This document shows, piece by piece, positions 19,752 through 27,932 of a stretch of 27,932 nucleotides of DNA; the first letter of the stretch is position 1; every line of letters starts with the position of its first letter. This DNA is from Blakeslea trispora. Taxonomy: Eukaryota; Mucoromycota; Mucoromycetes; Mucorales; Choanephoraceae. Under the pieces are notes generated by a model. The model ran no database searches and was not told where the DNA came from. It saw only the letters and a list, made by a program, of their open reading frames with translations. The position numbers and the translations under genes are program-made. Location: positions 1 through 27,932 of the forward strand of contig JAIWNE010000222.1 in assembly GCA_025331445.1 (NCBI GenBank). The letters are read 5' to 3'.

Positions 19752-20192
19752 TTATTCAACTATCATGTAGCCTCTTTCAGGTCCGGGTCGAAGTCTTTTG
19801 TTACCTAATTTAGGCTCAATCAGACGTTGTAACAGAGGTGGAAGTTGAGGAATATAAGGCAATCGACTCAATAAGGTGGTCATTAATGTAAGGTGAGGTT
19901 CATCAGCATTGGGTGACAATAGAAAGTTGGGTCTCAAAGTACCAAAGGCAAAGACAGCAAAGGGTCCATCTGATAAACCATCCACCACTCGATTGAATAG
20001 TTGAAGCATGGCCACTATCTTGACTGAAAAGTCTCCATGAATAGGCTCATAACCAATCATACTGGCTGTCTGATTGTCATGATCATAATCGAATTCATGC
20101 ACCAACACAGTCAGACAAACAGCATAATGAGTAGGTGGCATACGTTGACTGGGAGGGAAAACTGGATGATTATAGTGAAAAGCGTTATTCAT
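19752..20192 (-). CDS. Unrecognised 146-aa protein
   Basis: Single-exon frame with ATG at 20192, chosen because sequence farther upstream is AT-rich and low-complexity and encodes Lys/Ser/Phe-rich filler. Not recognised. It looks like a real globular protein: PPTHYAVCLTVLVHEFDYDH, ASMIGYEPIHGDFSVKIVAM, LQLFNRVVDGLSDGPFAVFA and FGTLRPNFLLSPNADEPHLT, then a Leu/Pro-rich helix-like segment (LLSRLPYIPQLPPLLQRLIE) and a basic end (KLGNKRLRPGPERGYMIVE). No signal peptide or membrane helix is evident. It faces away from the empty region to its right. Confidence 0.65.
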   Translation of the reverse strand: MNNAFHYNHPVFPPSQRMPPTHYAVCLTVLVHEFDYDHDNQTASMIGYEPIHGDFSVKIVAMLQLFNRVVDGLSDGPFAVFAFGTLRPNFLLSPNADEPHLTLMTTLLSRLPYIPQLPPLLQRLIEPKLGNKRLRPGPERGYMIVE

Positions 20193-22533
20193 GTCTATTG
20201 TTTTGTAATGATATTTAAGAAAAAAGAGAGAGAGATAAAATAAAGAGCTTTTGGGGGGTTTTTTTCTTGTAAAAATCACATATCATTTCAAGTTGTCTAG
20301 CTAACAAAATAAAGACTATTCTTTTCCAATCAAAATACTCTAGAAAGAATCATTTGAATGAAATGGTTTAATCTCTGTTATCTCTAGTCAAATGTGTGTT
20401 ATTTGTTGTCAAACATTGGTATTTCAGCATGTTATTTAAGATAGACCAAAGCGTATGATTCAAGCAAAAGAATGCCCCCCTCAAACTATTATTTAATCAA
20501 GACATATGAATAAGGCAAGTCTATTTTGACCATTTTTTTTAGGCTAGAAAGAGTGATGATAGACTGAGTGCATTCTTTTTCTACAAAGTCACAAAGAGAA
20601 GTCTACTCTTCGCCTTTCTTTTTAAATTGACAACATTGATTTGAAAGATAAAAAAAAAAAAGATTTCAGTCATATCAACGCCAAAAAGAAAAAGTTCCTT
20701 TTTTTTTTTTCTTTACAGTCATTAAGATTCACTGTCTTTTCTTATTAGGACATCAACTAAAAGAAAAAAAAAAGTGTCATTTTGCTCTCCTACAATACTT
20801 TAATCTTTCAAAACAATAAAGTGATCAAGTCATGTGACAATCAAACTAATGATAAATCAAAGTATTGAAGGATCTTTTCCTACAAGTTTTAATTTCTCTT
20901 GCGTCAATATCATCTTACTTTCTCACTTATACAGTATCTTTTATAAGCCTGTTTTTCTTTTTCAATACAATGGCTCAAAAAGAGCCTAAACAGTACAACA
21001 TCTATATTCATTATCAAGTAACATGAATGAAATACACCTCAAATCAGCTTTGGTTATATCCATAGGCAATATTAGTAAAGAAGGGGTGTTTCTCAACCAT
21101 CTTGCTTAGGCCAAATCCTTGATTCTTTTTTTTTTTTTGCTTTATAACAGAGAGGCCTACAAATGACAGCCTGATGGACTATTCATCTGTCTTTTTTTTA
21201 AACCATGCGCAATAAACCATATCGTTTTTCTTTGTCTCATCATTGATTCGATTTGATATCAAAGGATGGCATCTAACAACATTTACAGAAATACATACGC
21301 TTGTAAGACACCAGAACGAATAGACTCTTTCCAAATAAAAAAAAACCCCATGCTTTGAAGCCATTTGTACCTTCCACTCTTCTTTCTCTTTTGTTCTTCA
21401 GACAGTTTCTCATCTAACACCACTCTAATGCTTATCATAACTCATTTGAACTAAAAGTAGATCACCCTTCAAGACCAATCAATAAAAATGAGAGAGACAG
21501 ACTACATATTTAAAAAAAGAACGAGTGCTTCAGTTTGGCTGAATACATTTGTCAGGGTTCTTTCTTTCTTAAATTAGATGAGTGATCATGAAAGAGACCT
21601 AATACTATCTTTGACAATAACAGTGTGTATCAAATGACTGTATGGGTCAAGTATTCTTAGTTCAAATGGACAGCAAACAGAATTGAACTGATTTGCTCGA
21701 CATGTTATTTGTAACAGTCATTTGTGGACTTTCTTTGGTTTTTGCCTACCAAATTGTTTCGCTTCTCTTTCTTCCTCATGTTTTGTGGATTAAGTAACCT
21801 AGTGATTGCTATTGAATCTTTTGCAAGAGTAGCGACTGAGGAATCTTGTTTGTGCGTTGTATAGTTGATCAAGAAGAAAACACCACCTTGTGTTTTTATA
21901 CCTAATTCAGTTATTAATCGTAACAGGCGCAAAGAAAAGTACCGGCTGCAAGCATAACCAGCCAAAAAAAGAAGTTTCTTGACTACAGTAGAACACAGCA
22001 TCATTGTCATCTTGATCGTTTGAGAAAAATGCTTATAACTGATTGCTTTACTGCCACCTTATCCCCCCTTTTTTTTTCTTGACATCTTCAAAATTGGAAT
22101 GAATCTCCAAATGTGCTCGTTGTAAAAAAAAAAACTTTCCATTGTTCAAAAGGATATCTTTCCTATTTCTTGTCTATAGTTCTTCTTCGTGGCCATATCA
22201 TTGGACAGTCAATGCTCTCCATTCACAAAACCCGTCACCCATAGCATCAATGAGTACACTATAGGTGTCCTTTTGGTATGCTTGAGTCACACTTGAGAAA
22301 AAAGACGCTTATAAAACGAGTCTAATGTTTTGTTTGTGCTTCATCTTCTAAAAGCTATATCCATTTTGAACTTTCTGTTATACACTCGCTTTAGAACTCA
22401 TTTTCTCGCGTCCATCCTCAAGTTTCTCTTTTGTCTATAATGAGTAATTTTTTAAAACTGATTACAAAAGAGAGAGAGAGAGAGAGAGGGTGTAACTTAA
22501 ATAACTTTTTGATGGAAGCATGATTTCAATAAA
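20193..22533. other. Gene-poor AT-rich region
   Basis: No supported gene in 2.3 kb. Homopolymer A/T runs are frequent, and an (AG)n tract lies at about 22470-22488. The longest frames here (for example minus 21705-22010) show no recognisable motif and could be chance. Confidence 0.45.
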
Positions 22534-22767
22534 CTATTTCATAAAATTGTGCTTTATGTGTACATGGCGCACGACATAAAAAGAAGCAGGAAATATATTA
22601 TTGATAGCATGTCTTATGCTAGCATCATTGTCTGTTGCAAACATCTTTAGAAGTTCGCTGCTTGAACCTTCCGGCCAATCAATATTGCAAAGAGCTTTCA
22701 AAGCCCACGTAGCTTTCTCTGGTCTCTCTCTCACTCCCTCTCTCCAGTCAAGCAGCAGCAACAACAA
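22534..22767 (-). CDS. Orphan coding-like ORF, unrecognised
   Basis: A minus-strand frame reads PEKATWALKALCNIDWPEGS, SSELLKMFATDNDASIRHAI and NNIF, then less convincing sequence to the stop. Residue composition looks protein-like and unlike its surroundings, but no family is recognised and no clear start exists; the frame opens to the right through a Leu-rich stretch encoded by a GCTGCT/TTG repeat. It may be one exon of a larger gene or a fragment of a repeat. An acidic/hydrophobic pattern suggests helices. Confidence 0.3.
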   Translation of the reverse strand: MLLLLLDWREGVRERPEKATWALKALCNIDWPEGSSSELLKMFATDNDASIRHAINNIFPASFYVVRHVHIKHNFMK

Positions 22768-23844
22768 CCATAGTAAGCAAGCTGATTTCCTTTTCTGAAA
22801 GCCAGCGTGCTAGGAACCACAAAGTTGAGTAACTTTATTTTCTGCTTATTGGTGTTGTGAGTTGTGTTCAAGACAACATGAGGTGATTTAAACTTAATGA
22901 ACTACTTGTCTTATCTTTAGATATAAAATACATTACAAATCTTTATAACCTTAAACTAAAAAGTAAACATAACTCTAGCATGTTTCCAAGAATAGAAATC
23001 ATAATCTGAAGATGAACAAGTGAAATTATTTCATAATCACAAACTCAATACAGGTAATCCTGCCAGCATGAATCCATATAACTCAATAGATAAATACTGC
23101 ATATATCATGAATTATAGAGACAGCATGGAATACAGCCTATCAATTATATATGTCAACAGATACCCAAGATATAAATTATATACTTTAACTTTGTCATTT
23201 ACAATGATAGAAATTAACATTCATCTAGTAAGCCCTGATTGTTTTCAATTGATAGGCTTGACACAGCAACAATCAAAACTCGTGTTGTACATGTCCTTGC
23301 AATAAAACATGAGTGGTTTCACGATTCGAAATCTAATCTTACTTGATTTAGTACTATTGTTGGATCTAAGTTGATTAAAGATTGGCTTTTTGACAATTGG
23401 ATGAGTGTATTGCTTTCTTGATTATTGAAATGCCAACAGCTATGTAATAGGCTACAGCATGGTGTTCGTTTAAGGAATCTGAGTTGCTTCTATGGGTTTA
23501 TTACGATGGCTATTTATGACACTAGACACACGTTTGTACAATGCACACCTTATAGCAGCACTCTTTCCCGAACTCAGTCAGCTTATATGAATGTCTTAAT
23601 TTTCTCTCTCTCTCTCTCTCTGTCTGTCTGTCTGTCTTCATTCTCTTCATTTGTTTATCAATGACACCTTTGAATTATAGACTTATTGGAAAAGCCATAG
23701 TTTTACAAATAAAACCATGATCTGTCATTTTGTAGACTGCTGCCAGTATATTTCCAGCCTTGGAATACTTCGTCATCCTTCATTACACTAATAAATAACT
23801 AGCATACTTGTCTCTTTTTCTGTAGTATACTTGTTACTACCACC

Positions 23845-23846
<2 letters not shown>
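22768..23846. other. Gene-poor region with a CT/GTCT tract
   Basis: No supported gene. A compound microsatellite of (CT)n followed by (GTCT)n lies at about 23613-23638. Confidence 0.45.

Positions 23847-23915
<69 letters not shown>
23847..23915 (+). repeat. (AG)n microsatellite
   Basis: An uninterrupted AG dinucleotide repeat of about 34 units, the longest simple repeat in the window. Confidence 0.97.
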
Positions 23916-23920
<5 letters not shown>

Positions 23921-25762
23921 TAGCATTAGGAGAAAGCAACATGAATACTTTGTACTCAATGTCTTGATTTCCGTCTTACAAGTCTACGCTTTACAACCTT
24001 CTTTAGTCTCTGTTTCTCTCTTTCTCTCTTTCTTCTTGTATTTGACTTTTGTGTCCACCTCAACTTTATTGTTGCTCGCTCATCTTGAATCTTGACGATG
24101 ACTACCCTCTGACATGCCTACATCTCAACACTTTTTGTTTTTGTTTCGTCCTGAGTCCTTTTTTTTTCGATTTGACTTGTAGCTACTTGTAACCGAGTTG
24201 TATTCTGTGTATTACTGTATCGACTGAAACAAGCCCTCAAGTAAATATGTGTGCCTCACTATCTTTCTTCCGGTGATGGTGCTTGTCATCTCAAGATGTT
24301 GCTGATGAGTGCAGATGTCGGCCTGAGTTGACACTTTGTTTGGAATTCAAGATAACTTTCAACTTTTTGCAAAAACCAAAGTGAGCTGTTTAACAATTGA
24401 CACAATGATACAGTACGGTCTGATTGTACACTATGAAGTAAAAAAGAACAAGAACAAGGAAATCTGTTATAAATTGGGTACTCTGTACACCTTTGAATAA
24501 TACCGGCCGTTAAATGAGCAGTGCATAGTAAAATGTGCGTTGGACACTCATCACAAATCAAGATAAAATAAAATAAAATGTAATCCGAATAGACTTTTAT
24601 AACCTCTCTTTAAAATTTGTGCACACACTTATAGCTACACATTTTTCTTATAGCTCGCATTCCATTCTAAATCATTGTTTGTCTCTTCCTCAGACTTGAC
24701 AAGATCCACGACCCAAAGTCATGAAAGTTGATTTTGCCTATAAACTCACTTTCAGCTTTGCTCAGGTTATTATCAATCAGCTGGGTGGTACAAATAAATC
24801 ACAGACTACAAGTGTCATGAATGACTGCAAACAAGTGATTGAGTGTATCAGATTGCCACAGATGTATCTTTTTGTTTATAGAGTACTTGGCCAACAAGAA
24901 CAGATACAAAGCCAATAGTCATTTGCAGTCCGGTCTAGCTGAATGTCTGTCGGTCTTGATATGACTCAATTAGGAACAAGCTGTGAAAGATTCTAACAAA
25001 AACGGAGAGAGAAACAATCGCATCTGCTTAACAACTGTAGACCATATATAGCTTACATAGTCGAGGTTGTCACGAAGAATCTTAAGGTGCTGTGGCTGAA
25101 GTATATCAACATTACATGAGTAAAGCTTTTTGACTGCATTCCATTTCCTCACATTCTGTCAAATCTCTTTTTTATTTCGCTCTATTTAATCACAAATTCA
25201 AGCCGGTATCTGAGTACAAGAGACAGTATTCTGCTGTTGCAATAAATAGCCGTTCTACTAGTTGTTCGCTAAAGCATCATGTATATTGTTTGGATAACGG
25301 GAAGAAAGAAAAGAGAGGAATTACAATGCTTATTTTGCCTGCAAAATCATTGATTTATCAGTAGAGACTGTTAGAGTGTGCTAGAAAGAATGCTGCCACA
25401 CTTTAGGCTTGATTCCCTTTCTTTGTCCTTTTTTATCTTCTTCTCTTGTAGAGTTCATTGTCATGAAAACAATCAAGTCCTTTTTCGGATTGTATACCTA
25501 AACAACATATGCTATTTTAAAGCAACATTATCTGAAATCGAAAAAACGAGAGCCATCTCTTTGACAATCGTTGATCATACCAATATTATTTGGTTGTCTT
25601 TGTTGAACCAAGAGCATGATTGTATTCAGATGCTTCCTGTGTGTAAGCTTACTATGTATTTGGCTGCTTCATGACAATGCTATCAGCATGTTTTTGTTAA
25701 CAATTGTCTTGTCTTATACAGGCATAGCTACACTGTCACAGTTGGAATATCAACACATCCAT
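23916..25762. other. Gene-poor region with weak orphan frames
   Basis: No supported gene. A minus-strand stretch near 25055-25150 reads RKWNAVKKLYSCNVDILQPQ, HLKILRDNLDY and then meets a donor-like gtaagc. It is coding-like but isolated. Other frames (24286-24561 minus, 24721-24918 plus) show nothing recognisable. Confidence 0.35.
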
Positions 25763-25885
25763 CACTACGGGAAATTTTTCTCCGATTTCTTAAATTTTCT
25801 TAAAAAAGTATGAGGTTTTCTTAAATTTTTTTCATGTTCTTAAGTTTTCTTCAAAATATATTTCCCAAATTTTTTTGTGACTTTG
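25763..25885 (+). repeat. TTCTTAA-rich repeat block with CACTA-like left end
   Basis: Begins CACTACGGGAAATTTTTC and contains several copies of TTTCTTAA or TTTTCTTAA, ending near TTTCCCAAATTTTTTTGTG. The two outer parts are loosely inverted (GGGAAAT...ATTTCCC). The start also resembles the reverse complement of 27329-27357, so this may be one end of an old DNA transposon. Confidence 0.35.
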
Positions 25886-26062
25886 ATTGTCGTATTTGTA
25901 AATAAAATTCTAAATTCCAGTCAATCATATTAAATGTTCAGTTGTGTTTTTTCTCGTTTTAATTATTTTTCACCAAGTCCCTACGCAACTCACACGCTTT
26001 TACACGAATAACCCTTTTATCAATAATACTTTAAACAGCAACTCATGCTCTAAAGAGTCCTT

Positions 26063-26598
26063 ATGATTGAGTCTCAAGGCATCCCTTTAAAGCTAAATGA
26101 ACTTGCTAACACAGTCAACAAGTTAGAACAAGAAGGCAGTTCCTTAAGGAAAGAGATGACTTTATTACAAAATGATATTTTGAAATCTAGTAAACAACGT
26201 GTCCACTTTTGCTTTGCCTACTGAAAACAACACGACGTCTGATGTCCAAATCAAAGGTCTGTTCTTAGACAACTTGAGCCCCTTGGGAGAGCAGTACCTT
26301 TTTTGGCCCTTAAGTAAATTTGACAAAGACGAGCAAGAAGATGAAGAGCATAATGATATGGCTTGTTATGGAATGTAAGTTATATGCGTTTTACTTTTGC
26401 TTTTTCAAATTACTAATGCTCTACTCATAGGGATGTGTCTTTAGGTTTGTCACTTCTCGCATTGGATCCAATCATAGAGCCATATGCAAGGCCATGCTGA
26501 AGGTATATCTTGTTATTTGTTGTTCTCTAAAGTAATCATTGTACTAACTTGACTTCTTTTATATGTAGTATATAGAACTATTGACAATCCCTGTCTAA
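26063..26598 (+). pseudogene. Frameshifted spliced gene, unrecognised
   Basis: Starts MIESQGIPLKLNELANTVNK and LEQEGSSLRKEMTLLQNDIL, a likely coiled coil. A one-base shift near 26195-26205 moves the frame to NNVSTFALPTENNTTSDVQI, then GLFLDNLSPLGEQYLFWPLS and KFDKDEQEDEEHNDMACYG. A GT-AG intron (26375-26444) joins in phase to MFVTSRIGSNHRAICKAMLK, and a second (26503-26568) to YIELLTIPV and a TAA at 26596-26598. Both introns have consensus ends, so splicing was once real. The family is not recognised. The single shift could be a true mutation or a sequencing error. If the latter, the intact product would be about 145 aa. Confidence 0.5.
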
Positions 26599-27030
26599 AG
26601 AAAGAGAGAATGCTCTTCAACAAAAATGTAGGAAATGTTTTATGCAACAACAACATACACACACATAGTAGACTGATAGCTAATGTACTATTGCTAGAAG
26701 CCTAGTGAAAACAAAAAAGAATACTTTGAACATAAGGTACGGTAGGTATACTGTAAAGAGGTGAGCTTCTATTTTCCAAGCTTTAGTATTGCACGATGAA
26801 GTTATTATAGGTTATTTCAAGACAAGATGATGATAACAAAGTTAAGTACTGCCTATTGTAGTCTTTTGCTTTAAGCTTCGAAATATGTTCTATCTAAATA
26901 AACGATGCCGCCTATTCTATAATGTATTGCAATGCAATCAACAATCCTAAACGAATGTAGTCAAATAAATATAATGAATTTTATTGACTTTAAAGAAAAG
27001 TGAGGAAAAGGGGCTTCAGTTTGACCCATG
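26599..27030. other. AT-rich spacer, nothing seen
   Basis: No coding frame or structured repeat noticed. Confidence 0.45.
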
Positions 27031-27120
27031 ATGGAGAGTGATGAAGAGTGTTGTGGAGTGCTTTAAAGTGCTTTGGAGTATTGCAGAGTATTGCAGAGTG
27101 TTATAGAGCGTCGTAGAGCA
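27031..27120 (+). repeat. 10-bp period minisatellite
   Basis: Nine adjacent degenerate 10-mers, such as ATGGAGAGTG, ATGAAGAGTG, CTTTGGAGTA and TTGCAGAGTG, sharing the core GAGTG/GAGTA in register. It is followed by two AAGGAAAACA units and a partial third (27121-27148). Confidence 0.9.
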
Positions 27121-27172
27121 AAGGAAAACAAAGGAAAACAAAGGAAGGTTTTTTTTTAATTTACTTCAGTTT

Positions 27173-27240
27173 TACTTATTTTTTGAAGAAAAATTACTTC
27201 ACTTTCTTCAGGTCTACTTATTTTTTGACGAAAAATTACT
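27173..27240 (+). repeat. Direct repeat of about 26 bp with TTACTTCA motifs
   Basis: Two near-identical copies of TACTTATTTTTTGAAGAAAA plus ATTACT (27173-27199 and 27215-27240) differ by one base (GAAG versus GACG). The octamer TTACTTCA also occurs at about 27161, 27194, 27280 and 27310. Confidence 0.8.
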
Positions 27241-27328
27241 ACACGAGTGAGAAGAACGTATGCAATTCTGAAGCATTTTACTTCAAAATGAGCCGGATTT
27301 GCATCGGGGTTACTTCATTTTAAAAAAT

Positions 27329-27357
27329 AAAAATCCCGGCCAAAATTTCCCATTGTG
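27329..27357 (-). repeat. Possible right inverted terminus
   Basis: Reverse complement begins CACAATGGGAAATTTTGGCC and aligns with 25763-25792 (CACTACGGGAAATTTTTCTC), sharing CAC, GGGAAATTTT and an ATTT...TTA block. No matching target-site duplication is visible. Confidence 0.3.
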
Positions 27358-27540
27358 TTAGCTAATAGCGTCTGTCACTTTTCCAACATATACTAATTCG
27401 ACAACAAGCGATAAACAACAGCTGAGCATTCAAACACAAACTTGTTTTTCTTTGTTTGCAAAATCATAAAGCATAGCCCCCCTCTAGCTTATGAGTCACC
27501 ATTTGTTACTTGCATTTCAGATCTTGAGCATTACCAAGAG

Positions 27541-27660
27541 GTATAATAGCAATAATATCAATGATAACAATAATACTGATAGTAGCACTAATACTGATAA
27601 TAGCAGCAATAACAACAATAGCAACGATGGAAGCGATGTCAATGATGGCAACGATAAAAA
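27541..27660 (+). repeat. Imperfect trinucleotide repeat (AAT/AAC/GAT/AGC)
   Basis: About 40 triplets, mostly AAT, AAC, GAT, AGC and ACT, which in one frame would read as Asn/Asp/Ser. Frames across it exist on both strands only because repeats keep frames open. I do not call a gene. Confidence 0.85.
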
Positions 27661-27844
27661 AACAAAAAATAGTTTGAAGTGATTTAATATGTGGCATTTT
27701 ATAGCAGGGGTAATGTCAATAAGATTGTTAGGGGTAGTCAAGCTGACAATCTCTAATTGCCCAAGCAATCACAACAACAACAAAACGTTTATAGATAAGC
27801 ATAATAATAAATGAAAAACAAAAATAAAAAAAAATAGTGCATTT

Positions 27845-27932
27845 AATTTCATTGATTTCATCGATTTCATTGTTTTTTAGTGTTTTCATTGATTTCATTG
27901 ATTTCATTAATTTCATTGTTTTTTTAGTGTTT
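27845..27932 (+). repeat. 9-bp tandem repeat with higher-order unit
   Basis: Repeats of TTTCATTGA and variants, in two blocks each ending TTTCATTG followed by a T-run and AGTGT. The pattern runs to the window end, so the array is probably longer. Confidence 0.9.

Noticed and set aside
23847..23915. The long AG repeat as a regulatory element
   Set aside because: No gene lies close enough to assign a role; treated as a plain microsatellite.
20193..25762. Possible centromere in the gene-poor region
   Set aside because: Low gene density and AT-richness alone are not evidence. I saw no recurring centromere motif or flanking LINE element, and it cannot be judged without CENP or kinetochore ChIP data.
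27491..27682. Asn/Asp-rich ORF on the plus strand and hydrophobic ORFs on the minus strand across the same repeat
   Set aside because: They are open only because a triplet repeat lacks stops; no start context and no conserved sequence.
27728..27916. Minus-strand ORF with MKSMKSMK-type repeats
   Set aside because: It is a translation of the 9-bp tandem repeat, a multiple of three, so the frame stays open by chance.

Overview
This window looks like a contig from an early-diverging filamentous fungus of the Mucoromycota (Mucorales-like). That is an inference from several traits seen together. The DNA is AT-rich, the protein genes carry many short GT-AG introns (about 45-90 nt), starts are preceded by CT/T-rich tracts, genes are closely packed, and the protein set is fungal/eukaryotic (gamma-tubulin, NAD-isocitrate dehydrogenase, MTD1-type dehydrogenase, a Zn2Cys6 regulator and GPATCH1).

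Left half (1-11.6 kb) is gene-dense. In order: a double-hotdog acyl-CoA thioesterase (+); a cytosolic NAD-dependent methylenetetrahydrofolate dehydrogenase, MTD1-type (+); gamma-tubulin (-); mitochondrial NAD-isocitrate dehydrogenase regulatory-type subunit, IDH1 (-); an unrecognised, possibly decayed ORF (-); a secreted SGNH/GDSL phospholipase B-like enzyme (+); an unrecognised 173-aa protein (+); and a Zn2Cys6 transcription factor with a PAS-like region and an extra N-terminal CxxC pair (-). I rebuilt all multi-exon genes by joining exons at GT-AG sites. Reading frames close across every junction of the recognised genes and product lengths match their families.

Middle (11.6-16.2 kb) is a gene-poor island. 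It holds a spliced fragment of an unknown gene, a complete but decayed Tc1/mariner element with recognisable terminal inverted repeats and TA flanks (12384-13539), AT-rich spacer, and one tRNA-Thr(CGT) gene.

From 16.2 to 20.2 kb gene density returns: a mitochondrial BolA-like protein (BOL3/AIM1 type, +), the spliceosome-associated G-patch protein GPATCH1 (-), a possible spliced micro-ORF (+), and an unrecognised 146-aa protein (-). From 20.2 kb to the end there is little coding sequence. This part holds microsatellites, minisatellites, a few orphan ORFs, a decayed spliced gene around 26.1-26.6 kb, and a weak pair of CACTA-like inverted termini around that gene.

The genes are mostly housekeeping functions and do not form one pathway. 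The most notable organisation is three convergent gene pairs whose stop codons are only 5, 13 and 22 nt apart, so their transcripts must overlap at the 3' ends. I found no CRISPR array, phage, biosynthetic cluster or clearly new multi-gene system. The best candidates for undescribed biology are the unrecognised small genes and the unusual transcription-factor architecture.
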